From assembly GCA_031404635.1 (NCBI GenBank), contig JANNHY010000352.1:1-29649 (forward strand): 29,649 nt of DNA, given 5' to 3'. Origin of the DNA: JAENVT01 sp031404635. GTDB taxonomy: Bacteria > Actinomycetota > Acidimicrobiia > Acidimicrobiales > Ilumatobacteraceae. The notes below the pieces were generated by a model. That model had not been told where the DNA came from. It saw only the letters and a list, made by a program, of their open reading frames with translations, and did no database searches. Shown here piece by piece: positions 1 to 7,543 of the stretch; positions within the stretch are counted from its first letter, which is position 1; every line of letters starts with the position of its first letter. The position numbers and the translations under genes were made by a program.

Positions 1-476
1 GGCGCACCGACCGCATGCTCGATCGCACCCGGTCGCACGGCCTGCCGCCATTCCTGGCCGAAGACGCCGGCGTCAACTCGGGATTGATGATCGCCCACTA
101 CACGCAGGCGGCGATGGTCGCCGAGAATCGTCGTCTCGCCGTGCCGGCCAGCGTCGACTCGTTGCCGACATCGGCGATGCAGGAAGACCACGTCTCGATG
201 GGCTGGGGTGCTGCCCGCAAGCTGCGTCGATCAGTGGCCAATCTCGGGCGGATCATCGCCTGCGAGTTGGTCTGCGCGGCGCGTGGTATCGACCTGCGCC
301 AACCGGTGCAACCAGCACGTGCAACGGCGGCAGCCGTGGCCGCGTTGCGCGACGCTGGCGTGGCCGGCGCAGGGCCCGACCGATGGTTGTCGCCCGAGCT
401 TGCTCGCGCCGAGGCCTTGGTGATGAGCGGCGATGTGTTGGCAGCGGTCGAACTCGTAACCGGGCCGCTGGACTGA
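1..476 (+). CDS. hutH: Histidine ammonia-lyase, C-terminal part (5' end outside window)
   Basis: This is the last ~158 codons of histidine ammonia-lyase, which deaminates L-histidine to urocanate in the first step of histidine degradation. The reading frame is open from base 3, so the true start and the MIO-forming Ala-Ser-Gly motif lie upstream of the window. Visible family signatures are the run GLPPFLAEDAGVNSGLMIAHY followed by AVPASVDSLPTSAMQEDHVS, which are highly conserved in the HAL/PAL family and contribute to the tetramer active site. The stop is TGA at 474-476. hutU follows after 14 bases with its own Shine-Dalgarno sequence, so the two are almost certainly cotranscribed. The methionine at base 15 is internal and not a start. 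Confidence 0.95.
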   Translation, partial: RTDRMLDRTRSHGLPPFLAEDAGVNSGLMIAHYTQAAMVAENRRLAVPASVDSLPTSAMQEDHVSMGWGAARKLRRSVANLGRIIACELVCAARGIDLRQPVQPARATAAAVAALRDAGVAGAGPDRWLSPELARAEALVMSGDVLAAVELVTGPLD

Positions 477-490
477 ACGGAGGGATTGCG

Positions 491-2158
491 ATGTCGGGAC
501 CACGACCCGTGCGGGCACCACGAGGCTCAACGTTGACCTGCCGGGGTTGGCAGCAGGAGGCAGCGATGCGGATGCTGATGAACAACCTCGATCCGGAGGT
601 CGCCGAGCGGCCCGACGACCTCGTCGTCTATGGCGGCACCGGCCGAGCGGCGCGCTCGTGGGATGCCTTCGACGCCATCATCCGCACGCTCACGACCCTG
701 GCCGACGACGAGACGATGCTGGTGCAATCCGGCAAGCCGGTCGGGGTGTTCCGCACCCACGAGTGGGCGCCACGCGTGTTGATCGCCAACTCCAACCTTG
801 TGCCGGAGTGGGGCAATTGGGATGAGTTCCGCAGGCTCGAGGCCATGGGTCTGACGATGTACGGGCAGATGACGGCCGGCTCGTGGATCTACATCGGCAC
901 GCAAGGGATCTTGCAAGGCACGTACGAGTGCTTCGCCGAAATCGGTCGCCGCAAGTTCGGCGGCACACTTGCCGGCACGATCACCCTGACCGCCGGATTG
1001 GGTGGCATGGGTGGTGCCCAGCCGCTGGCGGTCACCATGAACGGTGGCGTGGCGCTGTGCATCGACGTCGACGCATCGCGTGTCGCCCGCCGTGTCGAGA
1101 CGCGTTATCTCGACGAGGTGGCCGACTCGCTGGAGGATGCGATCGCTCGTTGCGTGCGGGCCGGCGACGAGAAGCGGGCTCTGTCGGTCGGGTTGGTGGG
1201 CAATGCCGCCATCGTGGTTCCCAAGCTGCTCGACATCGACTTCCCGGCCGACATCGTCACCGATCAGACCAGCGCCCACGATCCGCTGAGCTACGTGCCC
1301 GCCGACCTCACCCCCGAGGCAACGGCCGAGTTGGCCCGCAGCAACCCTCAGGAGCTGATCCGCCGGGCCCGGGAGAGCATGGCCACACACTGCCGGGCAA
1401 TGGTCGGGTTCCTCGACAGGGGTCGTGAAGTCTTCGACTACGGCAACAGCCTGCGCACCGAGGCCAAGCTCGGTGGTTTCGAGCGCGCGTTCGACTACCC
1501 TGGCTTCCTGCCCGCCTACATCCGCCCACTGTTCTGCGAGGGCAAGGGCCCGTTCCGTTGGGTGGCGTTGTCGGGCGATCCTGCCGACATCGCTGCCACC
1601 GACCGGGCCGTGCTCGATGAGTTTCCCGACGACGAGGATCTGCACTGCTGGATCAACCTGGCCCGCGAGAAGGTCGCGTTCCAGGGATTGCCGGCGCGGA
1701 TCTGTTGGCTCGGTTACGGCGAGCGTCATCGTCTCGGATTGCGGTTCAACGAGATGGTTCGCACTGGTGAAGTGTCGGCGCCGATCGTCATCGGTCGCGA
1801 CCATCTCGACAGCGGGTCCGTCGCCTCGCCGTACCGCGAGACCGAGGCGATGGCCGACGGGTCCGACGCGATCGCCGATTGGCCGCTGCTCAACGCACTG
1901 GTCAACACCTCGAGCGGTGCAACGTGGATCAGCATCCACCACGGCGGCGGGGTCGGTATCGGCCGCTCGATCCACGCCGGCATGGTGGTCGTCGCCGATG
2001 GCACCGACATGGCGGCGAACAAGCTCGCCCGCGTGTTGGTCACCGACCCAGGGATGGGTGTGATCCGTCACGCCGACGCCGGCTATCAGCGGGCGATCGA
2101 TGTCGCCGCCGAGCGAGGTGTACGCATCCCGATGACCGAGTCGGGCGATGAGAGATGA
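491..2158 (+). CDS. hutU: Urocanate hydratase (urocanase)
   Basis: Urocanase converts urocanate to 4-imidazolone-5-propionate using tightly bound NAD+, the second step of histidine degradation, in the cytoplasm. With ATG at 491 the product is 555 aa, the usual family length. The frame is open upstream to 383, but 491 is preceded by GGAGGG and begins the typical N-terminus (RPVRAPRG, then GWQQEAAMRMLMNNLDPEVA). Other family blocks are VYGGTGRAARSWDAF, GQMTAGSWIYIGTQGI and the glycine-rich NAD+ region TAGLGGMGGAQPLAV. The last codons and the stop lie inside a 47-bp repeat that also occurs near 26.4 kb. The next gene is a deformylase homologue, not hutI or hutG. Confidence 0.96.
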   Translation: MSGPRPVRAPRGSTLTCRGWQQEAAMRMLMNNLDPEVAERPDDLVVYGGTGRAARSWDAFDAIIRTLTTLADDETMLVQSGKPVGVFRTHEWAPRVLIANSNLVPEWGNWDEFRRLEAMGLTMYGQMTAGSWIYIGTQGILQGTYECFAEIGRRKFGGTLAGTITLTAGLGGMGGAQPLAVTMNGGVALCIDVDASRVARRVETRYLDEVADSLEDAIARCVRAGDEKRALSVGLVGNAAIVVPKLLDIDFPADIVTDQTSAHDPLSYVPADLTPEATAELARSNPQELIRRARESMATHCRAMVGFLDRGREVFDYGNSLRTEAKLGGFERAFDYPGFLPAYIRPLFCEGKGPFRWVALSGDPADIAATDRAVLDEFPDDEDLHCWINLAREKVAFQGLPARICWLGYGERHRLGLRFNEMVRTGEVSAPIVIGRDHLDSGSVASPYRETEAMADGSDAIADWPLLNALVNTSSGATWISIHHGGGVGIGRSIHAGMVVVADGTDMAANKLARVLVTDPGMGVIRHADAGYQRAIDVAAERGVRIPMTESGDER

Positions 2159-2191
2159 GCCGTCCGGCGGCGCACATCTCTCATCGCGCCG
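2145..2191 (+). repeat. 47-bp hairpin repeat, copy A (over hutU stop codon)
   Basis: This element matches copy B at 26351-26397 in 44 of 47 positions, and similarity stops sharply at both edges. Outer arms GCGATGAGAGATG (2145-2157) and CATCTCTCATCGC (2175-2187) are perfectly complementary over 13 bp. Inside is a smaller GCCG/CGGC stem with a 5-base loop. It covers the last codons and stop of hutU and lies 15 bases before the next gene's start. It resembles a REP-like element or an mRNA-stabilising/attenuating stem-loop; there is no T-tract, so it is not a classical terminator. Confidence 0.85.
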
Positions 2192-2206
2192 GAAGGGGGG
2201 CGGTCA

Positions 2207-2782
2207 GTGAGTGTTCGCGAGATCGTCACGGTCGGGCATCCGGTGCTGCGCGAGCGGGCCGGCGATGTGACCGCCGAGGAGCTGGCGACACCCGACACCC
2301 AGCAGTTCATCGACGATCTCATCGACACGATGCGCCACGCCAACGGTGCGGGGCTGGCCGCCAATCAAGTCGGAGTCCCGGTGCGGATCGCCGCCATCGA
2401 AGTGGGTGACAACCCTCGCTATCCGTACAAGCCACGCATCCCGCTGACCGTGATCGTCAACCCGACGATCGAGCCGATCGACGACGAACTGGTCGAGATC
2501 AACGAAGGCTGCCTGTCGGTGCCCAACCTGCGCGGCTCGGTGATGCGGCATGTCAACGTGCGTGTTCGGTATCTCGATCGGCACGGAGTTGCCTACGACG
2601 AGATCAAGCGCGGGTTGACCGCCGGCACTTTCCAACACGAATGCGACCATCTCGACGGCGTGTTGTTCCTCGACCGGGTCGCCGACCCGCGCACCTTCAC
2701 CACCTGGGAACAGTTCGAACGGTTCCACCGCGCCGCCTTCGTCGAGCGGATCAACGAGTTCGTCGCCAGAGTGGGATCGTGA
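2207..2782 (+). CDS. Peptide-deformylase family protein in the hut operon; candidate N-formylglutamate deformylase
   Basis: This 191-aa protein has all three metallohydrolase motifs of the peptide deformylase (Def) family: GAGLAANQ (47-54), EGCLS (100-104, Cys metal ligand) and QHECDHLDG (143-151, two His ligands and the catalytic Glu). Known Def enzymes remove the formyl group from N-terminal formyl-Met using Fe2+ or Zn2+. GTG 2207 is the start, preceded by GGAAGGGGGG. The stop overlaps the hutF start by 4 bases, so it is translated as part of the hut operon. HutF releases N-formyl-L-glutamate, whose deformylation normally needs HutG, and no hutG is visible here. I infer that this paralogue may deformylate N-formylglutamate; a housekeeping Def that happens to sit here is the alternative. 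The family call is firm, the substrate is not. Confidence 0.9.
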   Translation: MSVREIVTVGHPVLRERAGDVTAEELATPDTQQFIDDLIDTMRHANGAGLAANQVGVPVRIAAIEVGDNPRYPYKPRIPLTVIVNPTIEPIDDELVEINEGCLSVPNLRGSVMRHVNVRVRYLDRHGVAYDEIKRGLTAGTFQHECDHLDGVLFLDRVADPRTFTTWEQFERFHRAAFVERINEFVARVGS

Positions 2783-4125
2783 CGACGTATTGGTGCGAGC
2801 TGGCCTGGCTCGGTGATCTCGGCGGGCACGTCGAACACGGCGTCACAATCACGGTCGCGGGCGACCGAATCAGCGCTGTCGGGGTTGGCGTTGCAATCCC
2901 GCCTGCCGACGCACATAGTCTCCCCGGGCTCACCATGCCGGGCATGGCCAACGCCCACAGCCACGCGTTTCACCGTGCGCTGCGCGGCCGCACCCACGGC
3001 GAGACCGGCTCGTTCTGGACGTGGCGCGATCGGATGTATGTGCTTGCCGATCGCCTCGACCCTGACTCGTACCGTGCTCTGGCCACGGCGACGTTCGCCG
3101 AGATGGCCCTCGCTGGATTCACCTGCGTCGGCGAGTTCCACTATCTGCACCACGACCTGGGTGGAGCGTCGTACGCACAGCCGAACGAAATGGGTCGGGT
3201 GCTGCTCGACAGCGCTGCCGCGGCCGGCATCCGCATCACTCTGCTCGACACCTGCTACCTGCGCGGCGGCTTCACCACGGATTCCCTGCTCAACCCGACG
3301 CAGCAGCGATTCAGCGACGGCGATGCCGACGCCTGGGCCGAGCGGGCCAGCGGTCTGGTCGACACCGCGACGGCCAAGGTCGGTGCGGCCATCCACTCCG
3401 TACGCAGCGTCGACCCGGCGTCGATGTCGGTCGTTGCCGAGTGGGCGGCGACACGCCACGCACCCCTGCACGCCCACGTCAGCGAGCAGCCTGCCGAGAA
3501 CGAGCAGTGCATCACCGTGAATGGCTGCACGCCTACCGCCTTGCTCGACCGTCACGGGGTGCTCGGCGATCGGTTCACCGCGGTGCACGCCACACATCTG
3601 GCTGACCACGACATCGCCATGCTGAAGTCGAGCCAGTCGACGTGCTGTATTTGTCCGACGACCGAGCGCGACCTGGCCGACGGCATCGGCCCTACGGCGA
3701 AGTTTCGCAGCGCCGGAATTGCCATGGCCATCGGTAGCGACTCGCAGGCGGTGATCGACCCGTTCGAGGAAGCGCGGGCGATCGAACTCGACGAGCGCTT
3801 GGCGTCGCTTCGCCGGGGGACCCACCAGCCAGGAGAGTTGTTGGCGGCGGCGACGACTTCGGGCTATCACAGCCTTGGCTGGCACGACGGTGGGTGCATC
3901 GCCGCCGGTGCCTTGGCCGACCTGACGTCCGTCGCCTTGACATCGCCTCGGCTGGCCGGGATCGACCCTGATCACGCCGCGGCGGCGGTGGTCTTTGCAG
4001 CGACAGCGGGTGACGTCTACCACGTCGTCGTCGGTGGTCGGGTCGTTGTCGACGGCGCCGTGCATCAGACGATCGATGTCTCCGCCGAACTCGACCAGGC
4101 GATCGCCCGCGTGTGGTCATCATGA
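2779..4125 (+). CDS. hutF: Formimidoylglutamate deiminase
   Basis: HutF hydrolyses N-formimino-L-glutamate to N-formyl-L-glutamate and ammonia, the branch of histidine degradation that avoids formamide release by HutE-type enzymes. It is a 448-aa amidohydrolase-superfamily protein. Metal-ligand motif HSH is at residues 60-62 within MANAHSHAFHRALRGR. Later come GEFHYLHHD, the HVSEQPAEN block, HATHL, and the late ligand Asp in IGSDSQAVIDPFEEARAIE, which is typical of HutF. The start is GTG 2779, overlapping the def-like TGA by 4 bases; the open frame continues upstream inside def and is not used. Its stop overlaps the hutI ATG by 4 bases, so def-like, hutF and hutI appear tightly coupled. Confidence 0.94.
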   Translation: MTTYWCELAWLGDLGGHVEHGVTITVAGDRISAVGVGVAIPPADAHSLPGLTMPGMANAHSHAFHRALRGRTHGETGSFWTWRDRMYVLADRLDPDSYRALATATFAEMALAGFTCVGEFHYLHHDLGGASYAQPNEMGRVLLDSAAAAGIRITLLDTCYLRGGFTTDSLLNPTQQRFSDGDADAWAERASGLVDTATAKVGAAIHSVRSVDPASMSVVAEWAATRHAPLHAHVSEQPAENEQCITVNGCTPTALLDRHGVLGDRFTAVHATHLADHDIAMLKSSQSTCCICPTTERDLADGIGPTAKFRSAGIAMAIGSDSQAVIDPFEEARAIELDERLASLRRGTHQPGELLAAATTSGYHSLGWHDGGCIAAGALADLTSVALTSPRLAGIDPDHAAAAVVFAATAGDVYHVVVGGRVVVDGAVHQTIDVSAELDQAIARVWSS

Positions 4126-5291
4126 GTAGGCATTCGATCGTCATCGACAACATCGGTCGGCTGTTAACCAACGACGCACAATTGGACCGCGGCGTGACCG
4201 GCCAGGTGCTGGAAGCCTGGGTGGTGATGGTCGACGGGCTGATCGATGAGGTCGGCACAGGGCCAGCCCCGGTTGCCGACCAGCGGATCGACGCCGCCGG
4301 CCGCTGCGTGCTGCCTGGCTTCGTCGACAGTCACAGCCACCTCGTCTTCGCCGGTGATCGATCCGACGAGTTCGCAGCGCGCATGGCCGGGCGCCCCTAC
4401 GAGGCCGGTGGGATCCGCACGACGATGGCGGCAACACGGGCCGCCACCGACGACGAGTTGCTCGTCCGCGCTATGGCACTGTTGGCCGAAGCCCGGCGGT
4501 CGGGCACGACGACCATCGAGATCAAGTCGGGTTACGGACTCACGGCCGTCGACGAGGCACGCACCCTGAGCGTCGCCCGCCGGCTGACCGACGAGACCAC
4601 GTTCCTCGGCGCCCACGTGGTTCCGCCGGAGTTCGACGGCCGCATCGACGATTACGTCGCTCTGGTCTGTGGCCAGATGCTGGCCGCGTGCGCGCCGCAC
4701 TCCCGCTGGATCGATGCGTTCTGCGAACGCGGTGCGTTCGACGTCGACCAATCCCGTGCAGTGCTCGAGGCAGGACGTGATGTCGGCCTGGGGCTGCGAA
4801 TGCACGCCAACCAACTCGGCCACGGCCCCGGTGTGCAACTGGCCGTCGCCCTCGGGTGTGCGTCGGCCGACCACTGCACCTATCTTTCCGACGACGACAT
4901 TGCCGCGCTCGCCGGTAGCGACACGGTGGCCACCTTTCTGCCGGCCACCGACTTCTCCACCCGCCATCCATACCCCGACGCCCGTCGCCTGCTCGCCGCC
5001 GGGGGTATCGCCGCCCTCGCCGCGAACTGCAACCCGGGCTCGAGCTTCACCACCTCGATGCCGTTCTGCATCGCCCTGGCGGTCCGCGACATGCAGATGA
5101 CCATCGACGAAGCGATCTGGGCGGCGACGGCTGGCGGCGCGGCCGCCTTGCGTCGCGACGATGTCGGCAGGATCATCCCCGGCGCCAGGGCCGACCTGAT
5201 CATCCTCGACACCCCAAGCCCCATCGACTTCGTCTACCGGCCCGGGGTGCCGCTGGTCGCCTCGACGATCATCGGCGGTTCGGTGGTCTGA
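4122..5291 (+). CDS. hutI: Imidazolonepropionase, with Asn at the usual metal-ligand Asp position
   Basis: Imidazolonepropionase opens the ring of 4-imidazolone-5-propionate to give formiminoglutamate, the substrate of HutF. The 389-aa amidohydrolase starts at ATG 4122 (ATGA overlap with hutF). Motifs: DSHSHLVFAGDR with ligands His71 and His73, EIKSGYGLT, GAHVVPPEF, HANQLG with His228, and DHCTYL. At the end of the barrel the family normally has (S/T)DCNPG, with Asp as the fourth metal ligand; here it is AANCNPGSS, with Asn302 (AAC at 5025-5027). This single change would be GAC to AAC. It may be a real lineage variant, altered chemistry or a sequencing error. The rest of the protein looks intact and actinobacterial in type. 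Confidence 0.94.
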   Translation: MSRHSIVIDNIGRLLTNDAQLDRGVTGQVLEAWVVMVDGLIDEVGTGPAPVADQRIDAAGRCVLPGFVDSHSHLVFAGDRSDEFAARMAGRPYEAGGIRTTMAATRAATDDELLVRAMALLAEARRSGTTTIEIKSGYGLTAVDEARTLSVARRLTDETTFLGAHVVPPEFDGRIDDYVALVCGQMLAACAPHSRWIDAFCERGAFDVDQSRAVLEAGRDVGLGLRMHANQLGHGPGVQLAVALGCASADHCTYLSDDDIAALAGSDTVATFLPATDFSTRHPYPDARRLLAAGGIAALAANCNPGSSFTTSMPFCIALAVRDMQMTIDEAIWAATAGGAAALRRDDVGRIIPGARADLIILDTPSPIDFVYRPGVPLVASTIIGGSVV

Positions 5292-5372
5292 CCACGCGAC
5301 CGGGCGGCAGCGGGCCGGAAACAATCAAAGATTCGTTGCAACGGATTGCGTCGTTCGTGCGTGAGACAGGGT
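5292..5372. promoter_or_regulatory. Gap before the sigma factor gene, with a 16-bp near-palindrome (5331-5346)
   Basis: This 81-bp gap separates the hut operon from the sigma factor gene. It contains ATTCGTTGCAACGGAT, in which 7 of 8 base pairs are symmetric around a perfect CGTTGCAACG core. That is a plausible operator or sigma-related control site. I see no convincing -35/-10 pair and no strong terminator for hutI. Confidence 0.4.
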
Positions 5373-5876
5373 ATGAATCTCACTATGAGCGGCGCCTTCC
5401 ACGAGTCGTCTCGTATTCCGATCACGGAATCGAAGGCCTGGGCAGGCTCGGAGGCCGTGTATACCGCGGCCTATCGCAACCTCTTGCGGGTCGCCTTCGT
5501 GCTCACCGGCTCCGGCCCCGCTGCCGAGGACGTGGTGCACGACGTGTTCGCCAGGATCGGGCCGCGAATCGACACGTTGGCCGAGCCGGTTCCCTATCTG
5601 CGGGTCGCGGTGGTCAACCGCTGCCGATCGCTGCACCGCCGCGACGCCGCTGCACCGCGACCCGACGCGGCGACCGACGCAATGATGGACGTCGGGCTGG
5701 TCGAGTTGCGTGACGCGCTCATCGCCCTGCCGATCCGCCAGCGCACGGCGATCGTGTTGCGCTACCTGTGTGATCTCCCCGAAGAAGAGATCGCTGCCAG
5801 CCTGAAATGCCGCAGGTCCACCGTGCGTACCTTGGTGCGACGAGGGCTTGCCGAACTTCGAGAGGTGATCCGATGA
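5373..5876 (+). CDS. ECF / SigE-family RNA polymerase sigma factor
   Basis: This is a ~167-aa two-domain sigma factor. Region 2 is the segment around AYRNLLRVAFVLTGSGPAAEDVVHDVF, with the acidic ED typical of core binding. A linker rich in Ala/Asp/Arg follows. Region 4 (LRDALIALPIRQRTAIVLRYLCDL, then EEEIAASLKCRRSTVRTLVRRGLAEL) carries the helix-turn-helix that reads the -35 element. The start is uncertain: GTG 5361, ATG 5373 and ATG 5385 are all in frame and none has a good Shine-Dalgarno; I chose 5373. The stop overlaps the next gene's ATG (ATGA at 5873-5876), so the membrane protein downstream is the likely partner or regulator. Its signal is unknown. Confidence 0.88.
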   Translation: MNLTMSGAFHESSRIPITESKAWAGSEAVYTAAYRNLLRVAFVLTGSGPAAEDVVHDVFARIGPRIDTLAEPVPYLRVAVVNRCRSLHRRDAAAPRPDAATDAMMDVGLVELRDALIALPIRQRTAIVLRYLCDLPEEEIAASLKCRRSTVRTLVRRGLAELREVIR

Positions 5877-7522
5877 CATCGACGTCCGAACAAGAATTCG
5901 CTCAGACCGAAACGTTGCTGCGCCAGCGACTCGGCCAACTCGCCGATCATGCGCCTACAGCCGTGCACCTGCCAGGTGAGGTGCCGGTGGTCGCGATCAA
6001 CCGTCCTGCCGGTCACCGTCGCCGGCGCGCCGGCGTCATCGCTGCCGTAACGGCGCTTGTTGGCGCCGGCGGCTTCACGACCTACTCATTCCTCGGAGCC
6101 GCCAGCGACGGCGGTGCCGCGACTCCCGAAGAAGCAGTCAGCGCTTTCGTTTCTGCGATCGAGCGCGAAGATGTGCTCGGCATGATCGACGTCACGCTGC
6201 CCGAGGAGGTCGGCGCGCTGCGCAGCGCCGTCGACTCGATCACCTCCGATGCCAAACGCATCGATCTGCTCGGTGACGAGTTCGATTCGAGTGGTGTGCA
6301 GGGCATCGACGTTTCGATCGCTGATCTGGCGCTCGACACCAACTATCTCGAAGGTGGCTTGGCGACAGTTACGGCGACCAGCGGGACCGTCAGCGCATCG
6401 TTCGATCCGCAGGCCTTCCCGTTCGGCGACAAGGTGCGTGATCTGCTCGGCGACAGTCAGCCGGCGGGCACCGCATCGGCGAGCCTCGGCGACCCCGATT
6501 CGCCGCAATTGCTGATGACGGTTGAACGTGATGGCCGCTGGTACGTGAGTGTGGAGTACACGATCGCCGAGTACATGCGGCGGGCGGCAGGCTGGGAAAT
6601 CCCCGGCCCGGTGACCCGCACGCCGGTCGGCTTCGACTCTCCGCAGGAGGCGGCCACAGGCTTCTACGAGCGGCTGAGCGCACTCGATCTGCAGGCGGTG
6701 ATCGACACCTTTGCTCCGGGGGAAGACGCCCTGACCTGGCTGGCTCCGGTGTGGATTCCCGGCGCCCAGGCGGCAATCACCCAAGCGCGCAGTGACGGGC
6801 TGTCACTGGCGATCTCCGGACTGACTTACGAAATCATCGGCGACGGCGATCACCGCACACTCAAGCCATTGACCTTTACCGTGGAGGGCACGGTGCCTGC
6901 GGGCTACAACTCCAATGCGGATCCGTCATTGTCGGCGGCGGCGACGCCGGGCCCACGGCCGTTCACGATCGGGCGCGCCGACGGCTGCACGACGTACGCC
7001 GGCGAAGGGGCACAGTCGATGTTCGGCTTCAGCCCGCCGCCGCTGGCGGAGCCCGTTGAAGGTGGCCACCAGCTGTGCGGGCCCGGCATGGTCGGCGGGC
7101 TGGGCCTGCTGTTTGCCGGCGGCCTGGCGGAACTCCCAGCGGTCTCCGTTGTGCACTCGGGTGGCAAGTGGTACCTCTCCCCGCTCGGCACGGCCCTGGC
7201 CACGGTGTCGACCAGTCTGCACGACGTCAAGGATGGTTCGAGCCTGTTCGACTCGCCGCTGGGGCCTTTCATCTACGGTGGTATGAGTCGCAGCTACTTG
7301 GAGTCTGTTGTCATCGGCCAGGCTGCCGACTTGATCGATCCAGCGTGTCTGCCTGCGCTCTCCGTCGACAACGGGGCCGTCTCCGGGGTGATCGCCGATC
7401 CGGCGCCAGACGCCGTCCACGCCTGCACCGCGACGGTCTCATTCGGCGGCGAGGTCACGTCATCCGGCAGCGGTACCGCCGCCCCAATTCCGCAAGAGGC
7501 ACCACCGGCTAGCGCGCCGTAG
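5873..7522 (+). CDS. Single-pass membrane protein coupled to the sigma factor; possible anti-sigma or sensor
   Basis: This 549-aa protein has a short cytoplasmic N-terminus (~50 aa, ending in a positive HRRRR cluster), one membrane helix at about 53-75, then ~470 exported residues. Two stretches look like repeats of the same fold: TPEEAVSAFVSAIEREDVLGM (from about residue 83) and SPQEAATGFYERLSALDLQAV about 180 residues later. They resemble NTF2-like/DUF4878-type domains. The tail is rich in Ala, Pro, Ser and Gly. The topology and ATGA coupling suggest that it controls or senses for the sigma factor, but I see no zinc anti-sigma HxxxCxxC motif, so anti-sigma function is inference. The gene ends convergently 21 bp from the next. 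Confidence 0.75.
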   Translation: MTSTSEQEFAQTETLLRQRLGQLADHAPTAVHLPGEVPVVAINRPAGHRRRRAGVIAAVTALVGAGGFTTYSFLGAASDGGAATPEEAVSAFVSAIEREDVLGMIDVTLPEEVGALRSAVDSITSDAKRIDLLGDEFDSSGVQGIDVSIADLALDTNYLEGGLATVTATSGTVSASFDPQAFPFGDKVRDLLGDSQPAGTASASLGDPDSPQLLMTVERDGRWYVSVEYTIAEYMRRAAGWEIPGPVTRTPVGFDSPQEAATGFYERLSALDLQAVIDTFAPGEDALTWLAPVWIPGAQAAITQARSDGLSLAISGLTYEIIGDGDHRTLKPLTFTVEGTVPAGYNSNADPSLSAAATPGPRPFTIGRADGCTTYAGEGAQSMFGFSPPPLAEPVEGGHQLCGPGMVGGLGLLFAGGLAELPAVSVVHSGGKWYLSPLGTALATVSTSLHDVKDGSSLFDSPLGPFIYGGMSRSYLESVVIGQAADLIDPACLPALSVDNGAVSGVIADPAPDAVHACTATVSFGGEVTSSGSGTAAPIPQEAPPASAP

Positions 7523-7543
7523 GCGAGATCTACCGCACAGTCG

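Noticed and set aside
383..490. Longer hutU open frame beginning at 383
   Set aside because: It lies inside hutH in another frame, lacks a ribosome binding site, and ATG 491 with GGAGGG gives the normal N-terminus and length.
527..2071. 514-aa open frame on the minus strand opposite hutU
   Set aside because: Antisense shadow of hutU, typical of high-GC codon bias; low-complexity composition and no recognisable domain.
2593..4065. 490-aa minus-strand open frame opposite hutF
   Set aside because: Shadow of hutF, whose motifs are clear on the plus strand.
4164..5324. 386-aa minus-strand open frame opposite hutI
   Set aside because: Shadow of hutI, which has full family motifs.
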